A stretch of 64,000 nt of DNA from Flavobacterium sp. 83 (GTDB taxonomy: Bacteria > Bacteroidota > Bacteroidia > Flavobacteriales > Flavobacteriaceae), in contig NZ_JQMS01000001.1 of assembly GCF_000744835.1 (NCBI RefSeq), positions 1,674,001-1,738,000 on the forward strand, written 5' to 3'. The position numbers were made by a program, and so were the translations under genes. Position 1 is the first letter of the stretch. Each line of letters begins with the position of its first letter. The notes under the pieces were generated by a model, which was not told the DNA's origin, searched no databases, and was given only the letters and a program-made list of their open reading frames with translations. This document shows, piece by piece, positions 1 to 8,094 of the stretch.

Positions 1-1339
1 TTTCTTTAGTTGTTTTAGTTCCAGTTTTGTAATAATTTGGAGGAAAACCGTTAAGTGTTCTCCATATTTCAAACCATATAGGCACATTGTCTAATAGAGC
101 AATAGTTTGGGCTCCGGAACCAATGCTTAATTGTTTAGGCCATTTTGCTTCGGAAGAATCAGGAGCAATTAAAACTCTGTATTTGCCATTTTCACTGATG
201 AAATTTTCTATGGCTACAATTTTACCTCCAAAAGTTCCATAAGACATGTCCGGCCATCCGGAGAAAACTATAGTTGGCCATCCGTCAAACCAAACGCGTA
301 CTTTTTCGCCTTTGCTTATTAATGGTAAATCGATTGGATTTACAAATGTCTCCACTGCAATATCATAATCCGAAGGCATGATTGTGGCGATTGGCGTTCC
401 TTCTTTTATGGTTTCCCCAATACCGGATTGCAATGCTCTGTTGATGTAACCATTTTGCGCAGCTCTGATATAATACATGCCATTTCGAATGCTGTAATTA
501 GCATATTGATTTTCTAATTTATTGACTTGGGCATCAGTGTCATATTGATTGCTCAATGCCGTGAATTTATCGCTGTTGGCTTTAGAAACTTTTTCTGAAT
601 ACTCAGCTGTTATTCTGCTGATCTCTACTTTAGCATTTATAAATTCATTTTTACTGGTTAAATATTTGTTTTCTTGCGTGATGATTTTTGCTTCAACTTC
701 TTGCAATTTTAGTCTTTTGTCTTCGGTATCACTTAATGGTTTTAAACCTTCTTTGTTCAATTGCAAAGACCTGTTGTATTGTGTGTTTGCAATTTTTAAT
801 TGTGTTTTAACGGCGACTAAATCCATACTATCACTTTTTATTTTCAAAAATGATTGCTTGATTTTGTTTTGTGCTTGTTCCAGTTTTAGCTTCTTTTCGG
901 TTTCAATAGCTTGAATTTGACCCGAAAGAGTATTTACTTTTGAACCATACGATTGCAAAGATTGTTTCTTGGCATTCATTTGGTTTTTAGTGTTTTCAAC
1001 CAAATTAGGATCCATGTAATCTTCTTTAATCTCCGAAATAAAAAGTATGGTATCGCCTTTCTTGACAAAGTCACCTTCTTGAACATACCATTTCTCTATT
1101 CGACCAGAAATAACACTTTGAATAGATTGCGGTCTTTGGTTTGGTTTCAAAGTGGTTACAGCTCCTGTTCCTGAAATGTTTTGTGTCCAAGGTAAAAACA
1201 GCGCAATTAATCCAATTATTGAAACACCGGCTATAATTCTGTTCAAAATTTTATAATGAGGTCTGTTTCCTAAGTTTTTAACTGTTTCGTATTGCTCCAG
1301 TGACTGTAGTCTTGTTTTGTTGTCAGATATGTTTAGCAT
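1..1339 (-). CDS. HlyD-family periplasmic adaptor (partial, C-terminus beyond window)
   Basis: Membrane fusion/adaptor subunit of an export system, expected to link the inner-membrane ABC protein encoded just upstream to an outer membrane channel. Translating the minus strand from the ATG at 1337-1339 gives 446 codons with no stop before the window edge. It has a short cytoplasmic N-terminus, one membrane segment at about residues 31-49, a biotinyl-lipoyl-like beta segment (VISGRIEKWYVQEGDFVKKG), a long coiled-coil hairpin, then the second lipoyl half and a beta-barrel domain. Two bases separate it from the stop of the ABC gene, so the two are surely co-transcribed. Family placement is firm; the substrate is unknown. 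Confidence 0.85.
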   Translation of the reverse strand, partial: MLNISDNKTRLQSLEQYETVKNLGNRPHYKILNRIIAGVSIIGLIALFLPWTQNISGTGAVTTLKPNQRPQSIQSVISGRIEKWYVQEGDFVKKGDTILFISEIKEDYMDPNLVENTKNQMNAKKQSLQSYGSKVNTLSGQIQAIETEKKLKLEQAQNKIKQSFLKIKSDSMDLVAVKTQLKIANTQYNRSLQLNKEGLKPLSDTEDKRLKLQEVEAKIITQENKYLTSKNEFINAKVEISRITAEYSEKVSKANSDKFTALSNQYDTDAQVNKLENQYANYSIRNGMYYIRAAQNGYINRALQSGIGETIKEGTPIATIMPSDYDIAVETFVNPIDLPLISKGEKVRVWFDGWPTIVFSGWPDMSYGTFGGKIVAIENFISENGKYRVLIAPDSSEAKWPKQLSIGSGAQTIALLDNVPIWFEIWRTLNGFPPNYYKTGTKTTKE

Positions 1340-1341
1340 GA

Positions 1342-3003
1342 CTAGTTGTTTTTTAAATCAAGTTGAATAGCTCCATTTTGCATGATAATTTTTCTGCTGC
1401 ATTTAGTTTTCCAATATGGATTTTTTGAGGAAACTATGATGGTCCATTTGTTTGCATCAGAAGTGATAAAGTCAATAATTTCATTGGCTACTTTTTCATC
1501 CATACTATCGGTTGGATCTTCGTAGAAAAGTATTTTCGGCCTGTGAATTATACTTCTTGCCAATAAAATTTTTTGTGCGTTAGAAGATGATAATTGTTTT
1601 CCTTCGGGGAAAATTCTAGTGTCTAAACCTTTTGGCAATGATTTAATAAACGAACTCAGTTGAACGCCATCAATCGCCCATTTTATATCTTCAAAAGGTA
1701 TTGATGTGTCTTTGAAAGTAATGTTTTCGAGTATTGTTCCTTCAAATGGAGTTTCGCTATGAATAATACTGCCTAATTGAGAGCGGTATTGTTTTAAATT
1801 TATTTTTCTAAAAGTGTCATCATTAATATAGAAAGAACCAGATGTAGGTTGTAATAAACCAGATAATAATCGGATTAAGGTTGTTTTTCCGGAACCGTTG
1901 TCACCTTCAATTACTATTTTTTCTCCTTGTTCAATTTTTAGACTGATTGTATTTAGGATCTCGTTTTCTGAATCAGGAAATTTGAATTTAATGTTTTCTG
2001 TTTCCAGAACGATATTCGTATAGCAAGTGTCATTTTTAGTAATTGTATCTTCTTCTAATTCTAAATCGGTTACTTGTCCAATTTTTTCAACAGAAGTCAA
2101 TACATCATAAAAAGTTTCCAATCCAATGATTATTTTTTCGACCGAATTAATTACCAACAAAATAATGATTTCTGCAGCAACAAACTGTCCAATATTCATT
2201 TGCTGCGACAATACTAAAAATCCTCCTATCGATAATAAACTAGCAGTAATAATGATTTTAAAAACAATTAATTGACTGAATTGTCTTTTGATGACATCAA
2301 AGTGTTTTTCGCGGTAGTTAAGATAATCAGAGACGATTTGATTGTTTTTTTCTAAAGCAAAATCATAATTAAGTTCATTTTTAAAACTGAAATTATTACG
2401 AGCCATTTCCTGCAACCAACCTGCAACTTTGTATTTGAATTTGGATTCTTTTAAGCTGGTTTCCAATCCTGATTTATATGAAAATTTGAAAATGAAATAG
2501 AGAAGGAAAAGCAATAAAATACCAAATAGGATGAAGTAAGGATGATACAATGACAACAATAGAATTCCAAAAACAATTTGAAGTAAGGCTGCCGAAAAAT
2601 CGATTAGTAACTTTGATGTCCCTTTTTGAATCGTCATGGTGTCAAAAAAACGATTGGCTAATTCAGGTGGATAGGTGTCGTACAATTGCTCTGATTTTAT
2701 TTTTGGCAAGCGTGCCGCAAATTCAAATGACGACCGAACAAATATTTTTTGCTGTAAGTTTTCTGTAATTCGCAATTGCATTAAGGATAAAATCCCTACC
2801 AAAGCAACGCCAAAAACAACTAAAATAATAAGTACAATCCAAGAGGCGCTGACTCTTCCAGATTGAATAAAATTGATAATAGCTTGGATTCCCAATGGAA
2901 GTGACAAACTGATTAATCCGGCAAAAATGGCATAAAAAAATATTTGAGAAACATCTTTTTTGTCTAATTCTAGTAAGTTGTAAAATCGTTTTAAAGGAGT
3001 CAT
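1342..3003 (-). CDS. ABC transporter, fused membrane and ATPase domains, divergent catalytic motifs
   Basis: 553 aa half-transporter: membrane domain of about five to six helices (residues 20-300) followed by an ATP-binding domain (about 330-550). Walker A is intact (GDNGSGKT, 367-374). Other motifs differ from the family: the Q-loop Gln position is His415, the signature is LSSSN (471-475) in place of LSGGQ, the Walker B end reads YED (Glu495, Asp496) where Asp-Glu is expected, and the H-loop His position is Ser525 or Ser526. It follows the TetR gene by 18 bases and precedes the HlyD gene by 2, so the three form an operon. The pairing with HlyD suggests type I-like export. Whether it hydrolyses ATP cannot be told from sequence. 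Confidence 0.85.
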   Translation of the reverse strand: MTPLKRFYNLLELDKKDVSQIFFYAIFAGLISLSLPLGIQAIINFIQSGRVSASWIVLIILVVFGVALVGILSLMQLRITENLQQKIFVRSSFEFAARLPKIKSEQLYDTYPPELANRFFDTMTIQKGTSKLLIDFSAALLQIVFGILLLSLYHPYFILFGILLLFLLYFIFKFSYKSGLETSLKESKFKYKVAGWLQEMARNNFSFKNELNYDFALEKNNQIVSDYLNYREKHFDVIKRQFSQLIVFKIIITASLLSIGGFLVLSQQMNIGQFVAAEIIILLVINSVEKIIIGLETFYDVLTSVEKIGQVTDLELEEDTITKNDTCYTNIVLETENIKFKFPDSENEILNTISLKIEQGEKIVIEGDNGSGKTTLIRLLSGLLQPTSGSFYINDDTFRKINLKQYRSQLGSIIHSETPFEGTILENITFKDTSIPFEDIKWAIDGVQLSSFIKSLPKGLDTRIFPEGKQLSSSNAQKILLARSIIHRPKILFYEDPTDSMDEKVANEIIDFITSDANKWTIIVSSKNPYWKTKCSRKIIMQNGAIQLDLKNN

Positions 3004-3021
3004 AGTTCTTTTTTTTATGTT

Positions 3022-3693
3022 TTAACGTAAAACGTTTTCTGTCAGATTGAGATAAAATTGAGTTATACTTACAGAACTGTTACAGTCAGTTATAGTAGTT
3101 AAGTGTTCGGTCAAAAAATGTTGGTGTAAACTGCCTTCCACAATTGTAGACACCAGAGATTTTGCATATGTATAGTTAGGATTTACTTCATTTACAATAC
3201 TCACAATTCTGTTTATTACTCTTTTATAAATCAAGAAAAAACCTTCCTTGTTTTCTTGATCAACCTCTTTGGTATGAAGTGTTTTTGTGAATTCGGCAAT
3301 AATTATTTTGTTTAGAATGGCCTCGTTGATGTGCTCGGTGCTACTGTCATCAGCTACTTTTTCGGTAACAATGGTAATTGCTTTTCTGAGTTTTTCTTTC
3401 GGATCAGTAATGTTTGTGGTAGCAAAAACTAGTTTGTATTCCATCCAGCTCCAGTACCAAGAGGATAAATAAACCAATAATTTGTGCTTATTTTCAAAAT
3501 AGCGGTAAAGGGAACTTTCATTAGAACCAATTTTTTCACCCAGCTTTTTGAACGTAAAATTGTCGAACCCAATTTCATCAATCAAAAGGATGCTTTGTTC
3601 TATGATTTTTTTTCCCAAGGCAGACGTTTCGGGATCTTTAACATAGATTTTTTCGTTGACTTGTATTTTTAGATTGGATAGTATTGTATTCAT
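3022..3693 (-). CDS. TetR/AcrR-family transcriptional regulator
   Basis: Probable repressor of the export operon it heads. The ATG at 3691-3693 is preferred over an in-frame TTG seven codons upstream, because that TTG lies inside the promoter element. The protein is about 223 aa with an N-terminal helix-turn-helix (FDNFTFKKLGEKIGSNESSL followed by YRYFENKHKL, typical of TetR) and an all-helical ligand/dimer domain with no recognisable ligand signature. The ABC and HlyD genes follow on the same strand, so autoregulation of the operon is likely by analogy with the family; no operator palindrome was identified. Confidence 0.85.
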   Translation of the reverse strand: MNTILSNLKIQVNEKIYVKDPETSALGKKIIEQSILLIDEIGFDNFTFKKLGEKIGSNESSLYRYFENKHKLLVYLSSWYWSWMEYKLVFATTNITDPKEKLRKAITIVTEKVADDSSTEHINEAILNKIIIAEFTKTLHTKEVDQENKEGFFLIYKRVINRIVSIVNEVNPNYTYAKSLVSTIVEGSLHQHFLTEHLTTITDCNSSVSITQFYLNLTENVLR

Positions 3694-3711
3694 AATTGAT
3701 AATATTTTATG

Positions 3712-3719
3712 CAAATATA
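3712..3719 (-). promoter_or_regulatory. TAnnTTTG promoter element for the TetR-ABC-HlyD operon
   Basis: TATATTTG on the minus strand, 18 bases before the ATG of the TetR gene, matches the Bacteroidota -7 consensus. No clear -33 TTG is seen at the usual distance. Confidence 0.6.
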
Positions 3720-3761
3720 ATAGTAATACTTTTAAATATGAAATTTTAACTTTTATTTATA

Positions 3762-3792
3762 AAAAAAGCTACTCGATTGGAGTAGCTTTTTT
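3762..3792 (-). terminator. Intrinsic terminator after gpmI
   Basis: Perfect 13-bp inverted repeat (AAAAAAGCTACTC / GAGTAGCTTTTTT) with a 5-base loop, ending in a T run on the minus strand and placed 24 bases after the gpmI stop. The A run on the other arm makes it potentially bidirectional. Confidence 0.85.
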
Positions 3793-3815
3793 ATAAATAT
3801 TTGAATTAATTAGAC

Positions 3816-5333
3816 TTATAACAAAGAATGACAAGTCATAACCACTGGTTTTTCAACTCCCATTAATTCTAAAATTGTTGGAGCAATATCACCTAAAACT
3901 CCATCATGGATTTCTTTCAAATCTTTGTCTACCAAAATAATTGGAACTGGATTTGTTGTATGGGCTGTATTAGGACTTCCATCAGGATTAATCATAGTTT
4001 CACAGTTTCCGTGGTCAGCAATTACTATAGTAGTGTAATTATGGGCTAATGCTGTTGTAATTACTTTTTCGACACATTTGTCAACGGCTTCACAAGCTTG
4101 TATTGCAGCACTCATAATCCCTGTATGACCTACCATATCGCCATTGGCAAAATTAAGACATACAAAATCTACTTCTTCTTTCTCCAGTTCAGGAACTAAA
4201 GCATCTGTCAATTCAAATGCGCTCATTTCTGGTTGCAAATCATAAGTTGCTACTTTTGGAGAATTTTTCAAGATGCGACTTTCGCCAGCAAAAGGTAGTT
4301 CTCTACCGCCAGAAAAGAAGAAAGTCACGTGAGGATATTTCTCAGTTTCGGCTATTCGAATTTGTTTTTTGTGTGCTTTTTCTAAAACTTCACCAAGAGT
4401 TTCGGTAATGTTGTCTTTATTATAAACAACTTTTACGTTTTTATACGTTTCGTCATAATTGGTAAGCGTTACATAATACAAATTCAATTTGTGCATGTTC
4501 TGCTCATGAAAATCTTCTTGAGATAGTGCTTCAGTCAATTCTCTTCCTCTATCTGTTCTGAAATTGAAGAAAATAACAACATCATCTTCCTCAATTGTAG
4601 CTAGTGGTTTGTCATTATCATCCACCATAACCATTGGATTAATAAATTCATCAGTTACATTATTTTTGTAACTTTCTTCTATTGATGCTACGGCATTTTT
4701 TGAATGAGTTCCAGTTCCGTTTACTACTAAATCGTAGGCAAGTTTTACTCTTTCCCATCGTTTATCACGATCCATGGCATAATAACGTCCAATAACGGAA
4801 GCTATTTTCACGGTAGTATTAGCGATATAGTTTTCTAAATTCTCAATGTAAGTTACGCCTGATTTTGGATCTACGTCACGACCATCTGTAAAGGCATGAA
4901 CATAAACTTTTTGCAATCCGTATTGTTGCGTTGCATCAATCAAACCTCGTAAATGTGAAGTATGAGAGTGAACACCACCATCAGAAACCAATCCTAAGAA
5001 GTGTACTTTTTTATTGTTTTCTTTAGCAAAAGTAAAAGCATCAACTAATACTTGTTCTTTAGCCAAAGTATTATGAGCTACGGCAAGATTTATTTTGGCT
5101 AAATCCTGATAAACGATTCGTCCGGCACCAAGGTTCATATGACCTACTTCGCTGTTTCCCATTTGTCCTTCTGGCAAACCTACGTTTAGACCATCAGTTC
5201 TAAGTTGGGCACTTGGGTAATTTTTATAAAGGCTATTTATAAATGGTACATTAGCATTATCAATTGCAGATACCTTAGGGTCAGGAGATTTTCCCCAACC
5301 ATCCAAAATCATAAGAATTACTTTTTTGTTCAT
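3816..5333 (-). CDS. gpmI: 2,3-bisphosphoglycerate-independent phosphoglycerate mutase
   Basis: Interconverts 3- and 2-phosphoglycerate in glycolysis and gluconeogenesis in the cytoplasm. 505 aa, the usual length for the alkaline-phosphatase-superfamily (iPGM) enzyme. The N-terminal ILDGWG metal-binding motif, the catalytic serine in QMGNSEVGH (Ser61), the DGRDVDP segment and the C-terminal metal site HTGIMSAA / ADHGNCE are all present. It is a single-gene unit with its own promoter (TATCTTTG, 5350-5357) and terminator (3762-3792). Confidence 0.97.
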   Translation of the reverse strand: MNKKVILMILDGWGKSPDPKVSAIDNANVPFINSLYKNYPSAQLRTDGLNVGLPEGQMGNSEVGHMNLGAGRIVYQDLAKINLAVAHNTLAKEQVLVDAFTFAKENNKKVHFLGLVSDGGVHSHTSHLRGLIDATQQYGLQKVYVHAFTDGRDVDPKSGVTYIENLENYIANTTVKIASVIGRYYAMDRDKRWERVKLAYDLVVNGTGTHSKNAVASIEESYKNNVTDEFINPMVMVDDNDKPLATIEEDDVVIFFNFRTDRGRELTEALSQEDFHEQNMHKLNLYYVTLTNYDETYKNVKVVYNKDNITETLGEVLEKAHKKQIRIAETEKYPHVTFFFSGGRELPFAGESRILKNSPKVATYDLQPEMSAFELTDALVPELEKEEVDFVCLNFANGDMVGHTGIMSAAIQACEAVDKCVEKVITTALAHNYTTIVIADHGNCETMINPDGSPNTAHTTNPVPIILVDKDLKEIHDGVLGDIAPTILELMGVEKPVVMTCHSLL

Positions 5334-5349
5334 CGTATTATATTTTGAA

Positions 5350-5357
5350 CAAAGATA
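5350..5357 (-). promoter_or_regulatory. TAnnTTTG promoter element for gpmI
   Basis: TATCTTTG on the minus strand, 16 bases upstream of the gpmI ATG; exact match to the Bacteroidota -7 element. Confidence 0.65.
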
Positions 5358-5474
5358 AAGTATTTCTAAAAATGTTCGAAGTAATAGAAATCACTATTAT
5401 TCATTCGTAACATAACAATAACAAATAATGATAATTTTGTTGTAGAAACCGTAGTTTTTTAAAATTAATGCAAC

Positions 5475-7892
5475 TTAAAATTTATTTTTTATGGCGTTAT
5501 AGTCTATGAAATAACGAATACTTATAGATAAAACATGTTTAAGTTGATCATTGGTCAGTAAAGTAGTAACGTTTCTTCCAAAATCTTTGTCGATTTCTTT
5601 TTGAAAATTCGCTGCATTGTTTCTATATAAAATAGAGACTTCACTTCCAGGGGCAAACCACCAAGAATAGGATAAATCAGCATTCCAAGAATAAAAACTT
5701 GAGTTTCTGTTTTCGGTAAAATTCGTGTAATCCTTTAATCTTCCGTTTTGTTCGAGAGAGAGGAAATTTTTATTTTCGGCAAAGGACCAATATTGTCGTA
5801 AAGAAAGGTTAAAAGTCATTTTACTGTTGACAGAGTATTTGCCAGTAAGCGAATTAGAATAGGTAATTACGTTTCTATTAGCAAATAGTATGGTGTTTGG
5901 CGTTGCTGAATTTAAATCGTCATTAATACTATCTATATACCCTTTGTTATTGTTTTGTCTAAAAAAGTTAAAGCTGTAATTTAATGCAAATTTATCGTTG
6001 AAGCGGTATCTTGGACCAAATAAAAATCCATATGAATTTCTTCCAGGTTCGCTTAAAACAGCAAAAGAAGGATTAAAGTCTATTGCAAATTTATTATTGT
6101 AATTAGAAGAAAAGTAGAACCAGCCTCCCATTCTTTTCGGGAAAATTAGCGGTCTGTTTTCTGTTCTGGACTCATAATAATCATAGGACTCAATAGGATT
6201 TATATTGATGCCTAATCCAAAATAATGATTTTGTTTATTATTAGAATTTATATTTATGTTGATGTTATTTCCCTGAATTTTCCCTGTCTCTTTTTGAAAT
6301 TGAGTATATACATTGAAATTCGCAACGAATGTGTTGAAGTATTTTGTGGGATTTAATATTCTATAATTTGCATTTCCATAAATAGCATAATAGTTAGTTT
6401 CAAAATTAATGCCTAAATCATTACTGTCGAAACTTTTAGATACTATTTCTGTTCCAAGGCTGTATCTGTATTTTCCGGAAGTTTCTCCAAAATTTAATGA
6501 AGTGAAAGTCCCTTTCTGATCCTCAGTATCGTTTATGTAACTGTATTTAAAATTTCCAGAGAGGTTATACGTGTTTTTCTTCGTGTTTAAATCCCAAACT
6601 AATGCAGAAACATTTCCGTCCCGAAAAGCACCGTTTCTGGTAACATTAGTATTGATAAATGAAACGGAAGAATTTTTGCGAAAGCGTTGGTCTAGAACCA
6701 AAACATTATAATTGCTTAATGGCTCTACCAGCTCTCTTCTGGTTTTATTAGTTTCATTATTCTCAATTGTGGCATATGTTTTTTCAGTGACAGCGTTAAG
6801 GATTCCTATTCCTAAACCATCTTTGGTTCTTCCGGATATTTTTAACGCATTGATAAGGTTGACACTCGACGGATTGTCAATTATTTTTTCGTTACTCTCA
6901 ATTTTAGGATAAACTGAAGGTCTTCCACCAATTCTTCTTGAATAGAGTAAATTTCCTTTACTGAATAGATCCGTTCCTTCTGTAAAAAAAGGTCTGTTTT
7001 CATTAAATTGTTGTTCGAATGGTCCTAAATTTAAAATTTGGTCATCGTATTTTGTTTGCCCAAAATCAGGGATAAGTATGGCATCAAGCGTAAATGCGTC
7101 GTTTATACCGTATTTTATATCCAAACCACCTTTGATGGTTCCCGTAGTTTTTTGTTGTGAATTTGCATTTACATAAAAAGAAGAATAGGGTAAAAGAAAG
7201 AGTCGGGTAGGAGTTTTGATATTTTCAATTCCTTCGAGAACTCCGGTTTGTTGTGTAAAAGTGCCAATTTTTGAATCGATAAAATTCCAACTGTATTTTT
7301 GACGATCCCTTTTTATTTCCCTAAAAAAATTAAGTCCCCAAGTTTGTTTTTTCTCCCCCGAAAAGCGCAGTGCAGCATATGGAATTCGCATTTCAACAAC
7401 CCACCCGAAATCAGTGATTACAGCTTTACTTTTCCAAACTCCATCCCATGAGTAATCCTCCCCGTTTGTATCAGTTCCTATACAATCTGCTTGCCCATCT
7501 GATGCCGAGACAATAAAGCGAAAATCTTGTTGCCCATCATTATAACCATTTACAAAAACCCCAAAAATATCAGAAGCCCCAAAATTATCTCTCTGGGAGA
7601 TTTCTTTTAATATTTTATTAGGTTCGTTATCATACATTAATGCAGCAACATATATGGCGTCATTGTCATATAAAACTTTTATCTCAGTTTTTTTATTGTC
7701 AGCAATAGGCTTTCCGTTATCTGGTTCAAACATGATAAAATCTTTAGCCACAGGTGCTGATTTCCATGCATCTTCATCTATTTTTCCATCAATTGTTATG
7801 TTGTCTGTGATGAATTTTGTTTGTAACGTTTTTTTTTGGCTGTAGCCAAACAATGAAAAAAGAAGCGTAATTATAAGGAGTAATTTTCTCAT
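5475..7892 (-). CDS. DUF5916 outer-membrane-type protein with N-terminal CBM9-like domain (copy 1)
   Basis: 805 aa. Signal peptide at 1-18 (ends FGYSQ). Residues about 25-210 resemble the CBM9-like beta-sandwich (ITIDGKIDEDAWKSAP start; WGLNFFREIKRD near its end). The rest is a DUF5916-type region rich in alternating aromatic strands, ending in FIDYNAIKNKF, as expected of an outer membrane beta-barrel with a terminal aromatic residue. The N-terminal motif is shared with carbohydrate-binding proteins, but the ligand is not known. The downstream-transcribed copy of a tandem pair: the paralogue at 8095-10488 lies upstream on the same strand. No catalytic motif was recognised. Confidence 0.85.
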   Translation of the reverse strand: MRKLLLIITLLFSLFGYSQKKTLQTKFITDNITIDGKIDEDAWKSAPVAKDFIMFEPDNGKPIADNKKTEIKVLYDNDAIYVAALMYDNEPNKILKEISQRDNFGASDIFGVFVNGYNDGQQDFRFIVSASDGQADCIGTDTNGEDYSWDGVWKSKAVITDFGWVVEMRIPYAALRFSGEKKQTWGLNFFREIKRDRQKYSWNFIDSKIGTFTQQTGVLEGIENIKTPTRLFLLPYSSFYVNANSQQKTTGTIKGGLDIKYGINDAFTLDAILIPDFGQTKYDDQILNLGPFEQQFNENRPFFTEGTDLFSKGNLLYSRRIGGRPSVYPKIESNEKIIDNPSSVNLINALKISGRTKDGLGIGILNAVTEKTYATIENNETNKTRRELVEPLSNYNVLVLDQRFRKNSSVSFINTNVTRNGAFRDGNVSALVWDLNTKKNTYNLSGNFKYSYINDTEDQKGTFTSLNFGETSGKYRYSLGTEIVSKSFDSNDLGINFETNYYAIYGNANYRILNPTKYFNTFVANFNVYTQFQKETGKIQGNNINININSNNKQNHYFGLGININPIESYDYYESRTENRPLIFPKRMGGWFYFSSNYNNKFAIDFNPSFAVLSEPGRNSYGFLFGPRYRFNDKFALNYSFNFFRQNNNKGYIDSINDDLNSATPNTILFANRNVITYSNSLTGKYSVNSKMTFNLSLRQYWSFAENKNFLSLEQNGRLKDYTNFTENRNSSFYSWNADLSYSWWFAPGSEVSILYRNNAANFQKEIDKDFGRNVTTLLTNDQLKHVLSISIRYFIDYNAIKNKF

Positions 7893-7898
7893 GTAATT

Positions 7899-7930
7899 TT
7901 GATTGAAGTTGATTGAAGTTGATTGATTTT
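7899..7930. repeat. Short 10-bp tandem repeat in a 5' leader
   Basis: GATTGAAGTT occurs twice in tandem at 7901-7920, followed by a degenerate third unit GATTGATTTT. It lies just upstream of the ATG of the DUF5916 copy 1 gene, which reads on the minus strand. Confidence 0.6.
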
Positions 7931-8033
7931 GATGATTGTTGTGATTCTTTTAATCGAATTAGAAGAATAGACTGTGTTTTTTAAAATTTGTTACAGTTTT
8001 GTGATAAAAAAAATAAGCGGAATTTAATTAAAT

Positions 8034-8071
8034 AAAAAAATGAGATCGAAAAGAAGTGTTTTCAATCTCAT
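8034..8071 (-). terminator. Terminator after DUF5916 copy 2
   Basis: Read on the minus strand: TGAGATTGAAAA, loop CACTTC, TTTTCGATCTCA with one mismatch, then seven T. It lies 24 bases past the stop of the 8095-10488 gene and separates it from the paralogue. Confidence 0.8.
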
Positions 8072-8094
8072 TTTATGAGGCTTTGTTTTTGGGG

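Noticed and set aside
549..1174. Open frames on the plus strand (549-914 and 953-1174)
   Set aside because: They are antisense to the HlyD-like gene, whose minus-strand frame shows a full family architecture; the plus-strand products have no domain.
3694..3714. Upstream TTG start for the TetR regulator
   Set aside because: It falls within the TATATTTG promoter element, so it could not be translated from that transcript; the ATG at 3693 fits better.
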